NCBI GenBank assembly: GCA_945897655.1
Contig: CAMDHB010000035.1
Coordinates: 1-16,148 of the forward strand
Length of the DNA: 16,148 nt
From: Pseudorhodobacter antarcticus
GTDB lineage: Bacteria; Pseudomonadota; Alphaproteobacteria; Rhodobacterales; Rhodobacteraceae
Direction: 5' to 3'
Shown here: positions 6,761 to 13,979 of the stretch, piece after piece
Layout of the letters: each line of letters begins with the position of its first letter
Position numbering within the stretch: the stretch's first letter is position 1
Notes under the pieces: generated by a model
Told to the model about the DNA's origin: nothing
The model's input: the letters and a program-made list of their open reading frames with translations, nothing else
The model's database searches: none
Translations under genes and position numbers: made by a program

Positions 6761-7524
6761 GGGTGCTGTCATGGCTTTATCTGGCGCTGGCCTATGCCTT
6801 CGTGTTCCTGCCCATCGCGGTTCTGGTGGCGTTTTCCTTTCAGGATGGCCGCCTGCCCGTGCCGCCGTTCAAGGGGTTTTCGCTGCAATGGTATGACAAG
6901 GTGCTGGGCGACAGCGCCCTGATGACCGCGCTGTGGCATTCGGCGCTGGTGGCCTTCGTCTCCTCGGCGCTGGCGCTGGTGATGGGGTTTCTGGCCGCCC
7001 ATGCGCTGGCGCGGGTCAGGCTGCCGGGGTCGGTGCTGATGCGGGGGGTGCTGATTGCACCCATGACGGTCAGTTACCTGATCATCGCGCTGGGGTTGCT
7101 GACCACGTTCAACCAAGCCGGGGTGTCGTTGTCGCTGTGGACCGCCGGGATCGGCCATGTGGTGATCAACCTGCCCCTGTGCTTTGCCATCTGCTACGCC
7201 GCGATGGGCGACCAGCAAAAGAACGCCGAACGCGCCGCCCGCGACCTTGGCGCGTCCGAGGCGCGGGTGCTGTGGCTGATATCGGCCCCGATGCTGGCCC
7301 CGGCCCTCGGCGCCGCATTCTTTTTGTCGGTGACGTTTTCCTGGGATGAATTCATCATCACCTTCCTTTTGACCCGGTTCGACGTGACCTTGCCTGTGGA
7401 AATCTGGTCCATGCTGCGGTCCGGCCTGTCGCCCGCCACCAATGCCGTGGGGTCGCTGGTGTTCCTTGTGTCCATCACCGCCGTCCTGCTGATGGAGATT
7501 TTGTTGTTTCTGAGGCCACGATGA
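6757..7524 (+). CDS. ABC transporter permease 2, PotC-like
   Basis: A 255-residue inner-membrane permease. The ATG at 6757 overlaps the stop of permease 1; the reading frame stays open further upstream, but that part lies inside permease 1 and the start here restores the usual family length. It opens with a membrane segment (about 7-27) followed by SFQDGRLPVPPFKGFSLQWY, the periplasmic motif common to PotC-type proteins. The EAA loop is at about 158-184 (AERAARDLGASEARVLWLI) and SFSWDEFIITFL (193-204) follows. It forms the second half of the membrane channel. Confidence 0.9.
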   Translation: MRVLSWLYLALAYAFVFLPIAVLVAFSFQDGRLPVPPFKGFSLQWYDKVLGDSALMTALWHSALVAFVSSALALVMGFLAAHALARVRLPGSVLMRGVLIAPMTVSYLIIALGLLTTFNQAGVSLSLWTAGIGHVVINLPLCFAICYAAMGDQQKNAERAARDLGASEARVLWLISAPMLAPALGAAFFLSVTFSWDEFIITFLLTRFDVTLPVEIWSMLRSGLSPATNAVGSLVFLVSITAVLLMEILLFLRPR

Positions 7525-8519
7525 CCGCCAATGTTTCCATTCGGTCCGTGACCCAACGCTATGGCACCGCGCTGGCCCTGAACAACGTCAGCCTTGATAT
7601 TGCTGCGGGTGAGTTTGTCGTGCTGCTTGGCCCCTCAGGCTGCGGCAAGACGACCCTTCTGAACCTGATCGGCGGCTTTGCCGAGCCTGCTGCGGGACAA
7701 ATCCTGATCGGGGGCCGCGACATGGTCGGCGTCGGCCCAGCGCAGCGGCCCACCACCACGGTGTTTCAGGACTATGCCCTGTTCCCGCATATGACCCTGG
7801 CCGACAATGTGGGCTTTGGCCTGCGCATGCGCGGTGTCTCGCGCCCCGAACGCCGGGCGCGGGCCGAGCAGATGCTGGCGCTGGTCGGTCTGCCCGGCCG
7901 TGCCGACCGCCGCCCGCATGAACTGTCCGGCGGTCAGCGGCAGCGCGTCGCCCTGGCGCGTGCTTTGGCGGTGGAGCCGGATGTGCTGCTGCTGGATGAA
8001 CCCCTTGGCGCGTTGGACCTGAAGCTGCGGCGGGCGATGCAGGATGAGTTGAAGGCGATCCAGACCCAGGTCGGCACCACCTTCGTCCACGTCACCCATG
8101 ATCAGGAGGAGGCGATGGCGGTGGCCGACCGCATCGTGGTGATGAATGCAGGTCAGATCGCCGACCTTGGCACCCCGCGAGAGGTGTATCTGCGCCCCAA
8201 AACCCTGTTCTCCGCCGCCTTCATGGGCGAGGTCAACCAGATCGCCGTGCAGAACGGCCAGACCGCCCTTGGCCCCCTGCTGCCCGGCACCGGCACCCTG
8301 CTGATCCGCCCCGAATGCATCGGCCTGACCGGCCCGCTGCCCCTTGGCCCCTGCACCGTCACTGATGCCGCCTTTTTCGGCACCCACATCCGCGCCCATG
8401 TGACCCCGCTGGCCGCCGATCTGCGCCTGACCGTGCATCTGCCGCAATCCACCGCCATCGCCCCGGGCCAAACCCTGACCCTGTTCGCCACCGACCATCA
8501 TATGCTGAGCGCACCATGA
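7521..8519 (+). CDS. ABC transporter ATP-binding protein, PotA-like
   Basis: A 332-residue cytoplasmic ATPase that powers the importer. All motifs are present: Walker A GPSGCGKTT (37-45), Q-loop Gln83 in VFQDYALFPH, signature LSGGQ (135-139), Walker B VLLLDE (155-160) with catalytic Glu160, D-loop GALD, and H-loop His193. The C-terminal part after about residue 235 fits a TOBE regulatory domain, the usual arrangement in the polyamine/opine/iron importer group. The ATG overlaps the permease 2 stop, and its own stop overlaps the hydrolase start. Confidence 0.93.
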   Translation: MTANVSIRSVTQRYGTALALNNVSLDIAAGEFVVLLGPSGCGKTTLLNLIGGFAEPAAGQILIGGRDMVGVGPAQRPTTTVFQDYALFPHMTLADNVGFGLRMRGVSRPERRARAEQMLALVGLPGRADRRPHELSGGQRQRVALARALAVEPDVLLLDEPLGALDLKLRRAMQDELKAIQTQVGTTFVHVTHDQEEAMAVADRIVVMNAGQIADLGTPREVYLRPKTLFSAAFMGEVNQIAVQNGQTALGPLLPGTGTLLIRPECIGLTGPLPLGPCTVTDAAFFGTHIRAHVTPLAADLRLTVHLPQSTAIAPGQTLTLFATDHHMLSAP

Positions 8520-9271
8520 CCCACGCCAACCCCGCCGACTGGTGGCGCATCCGTCCCCTGTCCGAAGGCGTGACCTGGATCGACGAGCCGCATATCACCG
8601 AGTTTTACCGCTGCAATGTCTGGCACATCAGGGGCCGCGGCGGGGATATGCTGGTCGACAGCGGGATGGGCGTGGTCCCCCTGCGGCAGTGGGTGCCCAT
8701 CGTCACCGAACGCCCGCTGCAGGCCGTGGCGAGCCATACGCATTTCGACCATATCGGTTGTCACCACGAATTCCCCTGCCGCCTTTGTCACGCGGCGGAG
8801 GCTGATTTGCTGGCGAACCCCACCCGCACCAACACACTGGCCGAGCCCTATGTGACCGATGACATCTTCACCACCCTGCCGCCGCAGCCCTATCTTTCCA
8901 GCACCTATGCCGTGAAATCCGCCCCCGCCACCCGCCTGCTGTTGGACGGCGACATCGTCGACCTTGGCGACCGCCATTTTCAGGTGATCCACACCCCCGG
9001 CCATTCCCCCGGCGGCATCGCCCTGTGGGAGGCGGCGACGGGCATCCTCTTTTCCGGCGACATCGTCTATGACGGCCCGCTGATCGAGGAAACCTACCAC
9101 TCCAACGCCGCCGATTATCACCGGTCCATGGTGCGGCTGTATGACCTGCCGGTCAGGGTCGTCCACGGCGGCCATTTCGGCAGCTATGATCGGGACCGCC
9201 ACCGCCAGATCATCGGTGACTGGCTCAAGGCGAAGGAAACCGGGCTGCAGAGTGTGTCTGGGTCATCTTGA
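8516..9271 (+). CDS. Metallo-beta-lactamase fold hydrolase
   Basis: A 251-residue protein with no signal peptide, so probably cytoplasmic. The metal site is complete: HTHFDH (74-79), His163 in HTPGHSPGG, Asp182 in SGDIVYDG, and His217 or His220 in VVHGGHFGS. This is the glyoxalase II/lactonase-like superfamily pattern, and a two-zinc hydrolase is expected. It is the last gene of the transporter operon, joined by a 4-base ATGA overlap, which argues that it acts on the imported compound or a derivative, for example by opening an ester, thioester or lactone. Three extra cysteines (81, 88 and 91, in GCHHEFPCRLC) near the active site are unusual and could bind another metal. The exact reaction cannot be assigned. 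Confidence 0.88.
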   Translation: MTHANPADWWRIRPLSEGVTWIDEPHITEFYRCNVWHIRGRGGDMLVDSGMGVVPLRQWVPIVTERPLQAVASHTHFDHIGCHHEFPCRLCHAAEADLLANPTRTNTLAEPYVTDDIFTTLPPQPYLSSTYAVKSAPATRLLLDGDIVDLGDRHFQVIHTPGHSPGGIALWEAATGILFSGDIVYDGPLIEETYHSNAADYHRSMVRLYDLPVRVVHGGHFGSYDRDRHRQIIGDWLKAKETGLQSVSGSS

Positions 9272-9364
9272 AGATCCCTTAGCGTGGAGAGCTTGAGCCC
9301 CCCATCCGCCCAAGTTGGCCGAGGCCCTAGCCGAGGCCATGCGCGTTGATAGCAGCCCTGCGGA

Positions 9365-9381
9365 CGGGGCTCAAAGCCCCG
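9365..9381 (+). terminator. Hairpin downstream of the hydrolase gene
   Basis: CGGGGCT-CAA-AGCCCCG is a perfect 7-base stem with a three-base loop, 94 bases after the hydrolase stop. It may help end transcription of the ABC operon, but no T-tract follows. Confidence 0.35.
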
Positions 9382-9385
9382 GCCA

Positions 9386-9423
9386 GCGCCCTCCCTCCCC
9401 TTGGAGGGCGCTTCTCGCCCTCC
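9386..9423. terminator. Two mutually exclusive GC-rich hairpins
   Basis: GCGCCCTCC (9386-9394) can pair with GGAGGGCGC (9403-9411) as a perfect 9-base stem. The same middle arm, GGAGGGCG (9403-9410), can instead pair with CGCCCTCC (9416-9423) as a perfect 8-base stem with a five-base loop. It lies inside the extra segment of repeat copy A. It could end transcripts from either side, since hydrolase (plus) and phosphatase (minus) genes converge here. Confidence 0.45.
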
Positions 9424-9596
9424 AGGTCGGGCGCTGTCCTCTTATGTACATGCTGAACCAGTCCACCTGAACCTTGGTCACATCGGGCGGGGAAACGCGG
9501 TGCGTTTCCTTCTCCGCCCGAGCCAAGGGCCGGGTTGTCCTTTTTGCAGGTCCGGCTTGGCGCCATGCATCACCCAACATAGCATGAGCATCCCCA

Positions 9597-9741
9597 ACCC
9601 GCCCAAGTTAACCGAAGCCCTAGCCGAGGTCACGCGCTGTCCTCTGTTGGATGGGCTGAACCAGTCCACCGAACCCTGGTCGCATCCGCCGGGGAAACGC
9701 GGTGCGTTTCCTTCTCCGCCCGCGCCAAAGGCCGGTTTGTC
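9597..9741. repeat. Intergenic repeat, copy B (uninterrupted)
   Basis: A diverged copy of the same element as 9303-9540 in the same orientation, lacking the extra 90 bases; a single GCGC (9634-9637) marks the place. It carries the same GGAAACGC-GGT-GCGTTTCC hairpin (9693-9711). Its right edge lies about 50 bases from the stop of the phosphatase-like gene. Confidence 0.8.
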
Positions 9742-9788
9742 ATTCGTGGTCGTTCGTCCCGGCGACAAAAGACGTTTTCGGCAGCCTG

Positions 9789-10244
9789 CTAGCGCACTCC
9801 CGGCGGGCCGAACCGGGCCAGCATGCGCTCGCTGATCTGGTCACGGGCCTGACGATAGGCGGACAGTTTGGCCTCGCGCCCCTCGCCAATTGCGGTGGGG
9901 TCAAGGATGGGCCAGTATTCGACCGACAGATGGTAAAACCGCGTCAGATCCAGCGCCATGCGCTGGCTGGCGGGCGACAGCGCAATGATCAGATCAAACT
10001 GCGACAGGTCATCGCCCAGACGCTGCATTTCGGCAAAGCTGCGCGACCGGTGGCGTTCCAACTCGATCCCGATCTCGCGGCAGACGGCAATTGAAAACCC
10101 GTCAATCTCCATGTCATTGTTGACACCGGCCGATTGCACATAGGCCCGCTGGCCATAGAATTTCTTCATCAACGCTTCCGCCATGGGTGAGCGGACAGCG
10201 TTGTGGTCACAACAAAACAGGATGGCCGAGGGGAAATCGGTCAT
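9789..10244 (-). CDS. Low-molecular-weight phosphatase / arsenate reductase-like protein
   Basis: A 151-residue cytoplasmic protein of the low-molecular-weight protein-tyrosine-phosphatase fold. The P-loop C-x5-R-S is near the N-terminus (CDHNAVRS: nucleophile Cys12, Arg18, Ser19), and the general-acid Asp115 lies in ILDPT near the C-terminus, as in the family. This supports a working phosphatase active site; arsenate reductase is the alternative, since the folds are shared. The middle segment SAGVNNDMEIDGFSI is also family-like. The gene starts 3 bases after the UPF0262 stop, so it is the last gene of the hisD unit. The physiological substrate is unknown. Confidence 0.85.
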   Translation of the reverse strand: MTDFPSAILFCCDHNAVRSPMAEALMKKFYGQRAYVQSAGVNNDMEIDGFSIAVCREIGIELERHRSRSFAEMQRLGDDLSQFDLIIALSPASQRMALDLTRFYHLSVEYWPILDPTAIGEGREAKLSAYRQARDQISERMLARFGPPGVR

Positions 10245-10247
10245 GCC

Positions 10248-10718
10248 CTATCCCCACTGCACAACGCAGATCAGCGTGAACAGACGCCGCGCTGTGGCCG
10301 CATCGACGACGGCCTTGCCCTCCAACCGTTCCTGCAAGACGCGTGCGCCTTCGTTGTGGATGCCGCGCCGGGCCATGTCAATCGCCTCGATCCGGGCGGG
10401 GGGCAGGTTGCGGACCGCCTCAAAGTAGCTTTCGCAGATCTGGAAGTAATCCTTGACGACCTGCCGGAAGGGGCCAAGGGACAGGTGAAACTCGGCCACC
10501 TTTTGCCCCTCTTGCGACGATACAGCAAAGACCAGACGCCCCTCGCGCAGGGCCAAAAGCAGCCTGTAAGGGCCGGGGAATTCAGCGGCCCGGGGGATGG
10601 CGAAAAAGTTCTCCTCCAGCAGATCAAAGATCGCAACCTTGCGTTCCTGATCCATCTCGGGCGTGGGTTTCACCAAGCCCCGGTCATCAATGTCGATCGA
10701 GATCAGACGGTTAGGCAT
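10248..10718 (-). CDS. UPF0262 family protein of unknown function
   Basis: A 156-residue soluble protein. The opening IDIDDRGL and the following PTPEMDQERKVAIFDLLEEN are typical of UPF0262, a conserved alphaproteobacterial family without an established function. No signal peptide, membrane segment or catalytic motif stands out; the second half is helical and rich in Arg and Glu. Its ATG overlaps the end of hisD by 8 bases, which fits coupled translation, and the phosphatase-like gene follows after 3 bases. That arrangement is the main clue to its role, but it does not show a link to histidine synthesis itself. Confidence 0.85.
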   Translation of the reverse strand: MPNRLISIDIDDRGLVKPTPEMDQERKVAIFDLLEENFFAIPRAAEFPGPYRLLLALREGRLVFAVSSQEGQKVAEFHLSLGPFRQVVKDYFQICESYFEAVRNLPPARIEAIDMARRGIHNEGARVLQERLEGKAVVDAATARRLFTLICVVQWG

Positions 10719-12015
10719 CTTGACCCCCGTTCAGCGCATCCAGCCGCGCCCGTACCGACAGGCCATGCGCCTGCAACCCTTCGGACTGCGCCAGACGTTC
10801 GGCGGCAGGGCCGATGGCGGCCAAGGCTTCGGGCGTCATCCGGGCCGTTGTGGTGCGTTTCACAAAATCCATCACACTCAATCCGCTGGAAAACCGAGCT
10901 GACCGGGCGGTGGGCAGCACATGGTTCGGCCCGCCTACATAGTCGCCAATCGCTTCCGGAGTCCATGCGCCCATGAAAATGGCCCCGGCATGTTTGATCC
11001 GGGCCGCGAGCGCCTCAGGGTCGGCCACGCACAGTTCCAGATGTTCGGGGGCGATGCGGTTGGACAGATCTGCCGCCTGATCCAGCGAGGCGACGACGAT
11101 CACCGCGCCATTCTGCGCCCAAGATTCCCCGGCAATCGCCCGCCGCTCCAGCGTTTCCAGCCGCTTGTCCACCGCCTCGGCCACCGCCACGCCAAAGGCG
11201 GCGTCGTCGGTGATCAGAATGGCTTGGGCGCTGGCGTCATGTTCGGCTTGGGACAGCAGGTCCAGCGCGATCCAGTCGGGGTTGTTGTCGCGGTCAGCGA
11301 TGACCAGAATTTCCGAGGGGCCTGCGATCATGTCAATGCCCACCCGGCCAAAGACCCGGCGCTTGGCGGCGGCGACATAGGCGTTGCCGGGGCCGGTGAT
11401 CTTGTCGACCGGGGCGATGGTTTCGGTGCCATAGGCAAGGGCCGCAATTGCCTGAGCCCCGCCTATGCGCAGGATTTCGTCCACCCCGGCCAGCCGTGCG
11501 GCCAGCAAAACCAAGGGGTTGGCCACGCCGTCTGGGGTAGGGCAGGCAATCACCAACCGTTCCACCTCCGCCACCCGCGCCGGGATGGCATTCATCAGGA
11601 CCGAGGAGGGATAAGAGGCCAGGCCCCCCGGCACATACAGCCCAGCCGCCGAAACCGGCGTCCAGCGCCAGCCCAAGGTGGCCCCGCTCTCATCAACCCA
11701 TTCCTGATCCTGCGGTTTTTGCCGGTCGTGATAGGCCCGGATGCGCCCCGCCGCCAGTTCCAGCGCCGCCCGGTCCTCGGGGGTGACCTTGGCGCATGCG
11801 GCGTCAATCTCCTCGGCCGTAAAGGCGAGGGCCAAATCGTGCCGGTCATAATGCGCGGTCAGTTCGATGAGCGCTGCATCCCCCCGCGCCCGCACCTCGG
11901 CGATGATCTCGGCTACGGCCAGATCAACATCCTCGGCCTCCTCCCGCTTCATCCCCAGCAGAGCCGCAAACCGCGCTTCGAAATCGGGGTCGGTGTGGGA
12001 CAGGAAATGGGGCAT
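10711..12015 (-). CDS. hisD: Histidinol dehydrogenase
   Basis: A 434-residue enzyme that makes the last two oxidations of histidine synthesis, L-histidinol to L-histidine with two NAD+. Family motifs are complete: SSVLMNAIPA (137-146), ITGPGNAYVAAAKR (206-219), DMIAGPSEI (228-236), zinc ligands Gln256 and His259 (QAEHD), Asp358 and His417, and catalytic Glu324/His325 in IAPEHLEL plus His365 in GPNHVLPT. The length is usual for the family. On the minus strand GGAG stands 8 bases before the ATG. It leads the hisD-UPF0262-phosphatase unit. No other his gene is in the window, so it is not in a full histidine operon here. Confidence 0.97.
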   Translation of the reverse strand: MPHFLSHTDPDFEARFAALLGMKREEAEDVDLAVAEIIAEVRARGDAALIELTAHYDRHDLALAFTAEEIDAACAKVTPEDRAALELAAGRIRAYHDRQKPQDQEWVDESGATLGWRWTPVSAAGLYVPGGLASYPSSVLMNAIPARVAEVERLVIACPTPDGVANPLVLLAARLAGVDEILRIGGAQAIAALAYGTETIAPVDKITGPGNAYVAAAKRRVFGRVGIDMIAGPSEILVIADRDNNPDWIALDLLSQAEHDASAQAILITDDAAFGVAVAEAVDKRLETLERRAIAGESWAQNGAVIVVASLDQAADLSNRIAPEHLELCVADPEALAARIKHAGAIFMGAWTPEAIGDYVGGPNHVLPTARSARFSSGLSVMDFVKRTTTARMTPEALAAIGPAAERLAQSEGLQAHGLSVRARLDALNGGQDA

Positions 12016-12061
12016 GGGCGTTCTCCGGGCTTGGAGACACCCTTAACCTTGGGCAAGCGGT

Positions 12062-12087
12062 CCTGCAACCGTCAGCGTGGTTGCAGG
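12062..12087 (-). other. Perfect stem-loop in the hisD upstream region
   Basis: CCTGCAACC (12062-12070) and GGTTGCAGG (12079-12087) form a 9-base stem with an eight-base loop, ending 46 bases before the hisD start. It should be in the mRNA leader if the promoter is in the AT-rich part upstream. A T-tract is missing. It may act on the leader or bind a protein. Confidence 0.5.
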
Positions 12088-12115
12088 GCATAGATGAACG
12101 CATGGTGAATTTCGA

Positions 12116-12149
12116 AGTCACAAGTGACTGAAGTATATAAACTTTCAGT
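12116..12149. promoter_or_regulatory. Two overlapping palindromes upstream of hisD; candidate operator
   Basis: AGTCAC-AA-GTGACT (12116-12129) is a perfect 6-base dyad. ACTGAA (12127-12132) and TTCAGT (12144-12149) form a second dyad around an 11-base AT-rich centre, sharing ACT with the first. On the minus strand TTGACA reads from 12157 to 12152 and TATACT from 12137 to 12132, although their spacing (14) is short for a standard promoter. The cluster looks like a regulated promoter for hisD or a remnant of a lost divergent gene. Confidence 0.4.
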
Positions 12150-12211
12150 AGTGTCAAGATCTGGGCGGTGCCGTCTTTGGACGCCCATTCCCCCAACCCT
12201 GCGACGTCTGA

Positions 12212-13930
12212 TCACACGCGGATGCCCGAAAACCGGGTCTGCCAATCGGCCCGCTCCTCATCGGTGATCTTGCGGAACAGGTTTTCGGGCACCGTGAACG
12301 CTTGGCCCACCGGCAGCGTGCGCAGGGCGGCGCTGATATCCTCGGGCCAGGTCCAGTCGTCCGAGCCCATCGCCGACATCATCGCGGCGGCGGCATCGGG
12401 GATGAAGGGTCGCGACAGGATGGCGTAAACCCGGATCAGGTTCAGCGCCAGCCGCACCATCGCCTGCGCGCGGTCAGGGTCGGTCTTGACCACGGTCCAA
12501 GGCGCTGCCGATTGCAGATATTCGTTGCCCACCACCCAGATTCCGCGCAGTTCGGCGGCGGCCTTGCGAACCTCCATCTCCTCCATCAAGGCGCTGTAGG
12601 TGGTGATCCGGCTGCCCAGATCGGCAATCACCGCCGCCTCTTGCGGGCCAAAGGTCCCGCCCGAAGGCACCGTGGCACCGAACTTCGACACCGCGAACTT
12701 GGTCACCCGGCTGACCAGATTGCCCAACACATCCGCCAAGTCCTTGTTGACCGAGGCTTGGAAGTTTTCCCACGTGAACTCGGCATCCGAGGATTCGGGC
12801 GCATGGCTGAGCAGCCACCAGCGCCAGTAATCGCTGGGCAGGATCGACAAGGCCTGATCCATGAACACGCCGCGTCCGCGTGAGGTGCTGAACTGGCCGC
12901 CGTCATAGTTCAGGTAATTGAAAGACTTGAGGTAATCGACCAGCTTCCACGGCTCGCCCGACCCCAGAATGGTCGCGGGGAAAGACAGGGTATGGAAGGG
13001 CACGTTGTCCTTGCCCATGAACTGGTAATAGGTAACGTCAGACGCCCCCTTGTCAGTGCGCCACCAACGCTCCCACGCAGAATCGTCCAGGCCCTTCGCG
13101 TCGGCCCATTCGGCGGTGCCCGCGATATATTCGATGGGGGCGTCGAACCAGACGTAGAAGACCTTGCCCTCCATCCCCGGCCAGGGCTGATCGCCCTTTT
13201 GCACCGGAATGCCCCAATGCAGATCGCGGGTGATCCCCCGGTCTTGCAGACCGTCGCCGTCGTTCAGCCATTTCTTGGCGATGGACGTGGTCAGGATCGG
13301 CCAGTCGGTCTTGCTGTCAATCCACGCCTCCAGCTTGTCGCGCAGAGACCGCTGCATCAGGTACAGATGCTTGGTTTCCCGCACCTCCAGATTGGTGCTG
13401 CCGGAAATGGTCGAGCGGGGGTTGATCAGGTCGGTCGGGTCCAACTGCTTGGTGCAGTTGTCGCACTGGTCGCCCCGGGCAGAGGTATAGCCGCAATTCG
13501 GGCAGGTGCCCTCGATATAGCGGTCAGGCAGAAAGCGGCCATCGTCGATGGAATAGACCTGCTTTTCCGACACTTCCCGGATCAGCCCGTTATCGTCCAG
13601 CGCCTTGGCGAAATGCTGGGTCAGGCGGTGGTTCCGCTGGGAAGATGAACGGCCAAAATGGTCAAACGACAGCCGAAAGCCGCGTGCAATCTCGGCCTGA
13701 ACCTCATGCATCTCGGCGCAATAGGCGTCGACCGGTTTGCCCGCCTTGGCGGCGGCCAGTTCGGCGGGGGTGCCGTGTTCATCGGTGGCACAGATGAACA
13801 GCACCTCGTGCCCCCGCGCCCGCATATAGCGGGCAAACAGGTCGGCGGGCAGTTGGCTGCCCACCAGATTGCCCAAATGCTTGATCCCATTGATATAGGG
13901 AATGGCGGAGGTAATCAGAATCCGTGCCAT
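12212..13930 (-). CDS. metG: Methionyl-tRNA synthetase
   Basis: A 572-residue cytoplasmic class I synthetase that joins methionine to tRNA-Met. The HIGH motif is HLGN (18-21). The zinc knuckle has four cysteines (143, 146, 156, 159). The Rossmann core motif YVWFDAPIEYI is at 259-269. The second signature loop reads QFSTS (346-350) followed by RGRGVF, where the classical form is KMSKS; Gln and Thr replace the two lysines. The anticodon-binding helical domain follows (WWLLSHAPESSDAEF onward). There is no C-terminal tRNA-binding barrel, so the protein ends soon after the helical domain. On the minus strand AAAAGG stands 7 bases before the ATG. Confidence 0.96.
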   Translation of the reverse strand: MARILITSAIPYINGIKHLGNLVGSQLPADLFARYMRARGHEVLFICATDEHGTPAELAAAKAGKPVDAYCAEMHEVQAEIARGFRLSFDHFGRSSSQRNHRLTQHFAKALDDNGLIREVSEKQVYSIDDGRFLPDRYIEGTCPNCGYTSARGDQCDNCTKQLDPTDLINPRSTISGSTNLEVRETKHLYLMQRSLRDKLEAWIDSKTDWPILTTSIAKKWLNDGDGLQDRGITRDLHWGIPVQKGDQPWPGMEGKVFYVWFDAPIEYIAGTAEWADAKGLDDSAWERWWRTDKGASDVTYYQFMGKDNVPFHTLSFPATILGSGEPWKLVDYLKSFNYLNYDGGQFSTSRGRGVFMDQALSILPSDYWRWWLLSHAPESSDAEFTWENFQASVNKDLADVLGNLVSRVTKFAVSKFGATVPSGGTFGPQEAAVIADLGSRITTYSALMEEMEVRKAAAELRGIWVVGNEYLQSAAPWTVVKTDPDRAQAMVRLALNLIRVYAILSRPFIPDAAAAMMSAMGSDDWTWPEDISAALRTLPVGQAFTVPENLFRKITDEERADWQTRFSGIRV

Positions 13931-13944
13931 GTGCGCGCCTTTTC

Positions 13945-13979
13945 GTCCCGGTCGCGCGCTGTTTAGCGCGGGCCGGGAC
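13945..13979 (-). other. Long hairpin just upstream of metG
   Basis: Outer arms GTCCCGG (13945-13951) and CCGGGAC (13973-13979) enclose inner arms CGCGCT (13955-13960) and AGCGCG (13965-13970) around GTTT. It lies between the SDR gene stop and the metG ribosome site, and the AAAAGG site follows one base after it on the minus strand. It may mark the end of the SDR transcript or control metG translation. There is no T-tract on either side. Confidence 0.5.

Larger units (their letters stand above)
9303..9540. repeat. Intergenic repeat, copy A, with about 90 extra bases
   Basis: This copy matches copy B (9597-9741) in two blocks: 9303-9344 and 9431-9540. The blocks share CGCCCAAGTT near the left end, CTAGCCGAGG, GCTGTCCTC, GCTGAACCAGTCCACC and a perfect 33-base stretch (9488-9520 equals 9690-9722). 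The second block folds into a hairpin: GGAAACGC-GGT-GCGTTTCC (9491-9509), extended by GGGCGG (9485-9490) with CCGCCC (9514-9519). Between the blocks lie about 90 bases absent from copy B, bounded by GCGC on each side. No protein is supported here. The whole 9272-9788 stretch is gene-free. Confidence 0.8.

Noticed and set aside
5807..6772. Minus-strand open frame of 321 residues opposite permease 1
   Set aside because: Gln/His/Arg-rich shadow of a convincing membrane protein on the other strand.
4863..9271. Assignment of the importer as a proven spermidine/putrescine system with pot gene names
   Set aside because: The PotD-like group takes many substrates, and the hydrolase and TetR gene point to another compound, so no gene symbols are given.
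9303..9741. CRISPR array
   Set aside because: Only two long, unequal copies exist, without regular short spacers or cas genes.
9303..9741. Insertion sequence with transposase
   Set aside because: No transposase or terminal inverted repeats were found; the elements are too short and could only be non-autonomous.
9401..9835. Plus-strand and minus-strand frames through the 9300-9770 gap (144, 96, 79 and 69 residues)
   Set aside because: They run across repeat copies and hairpins. Similar peptide stretches arise twice because the DNA is repeated, not because of a conserved protein.
10921..12093. Plus-strand open frame of 390 residues opposite hisD
   Set aside because: hisD is complete with all catalytic residues; the antisense translation shows no domain and is Gly/Arg-rich.
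11924..12196. Minus-strand frame of 90 residues overlapping the hisD start
   Set aside because: It covers the hairpin and palindromes of the hisD upstream region and overlaps hisD in another frame; no ribosome site or domain supports it.
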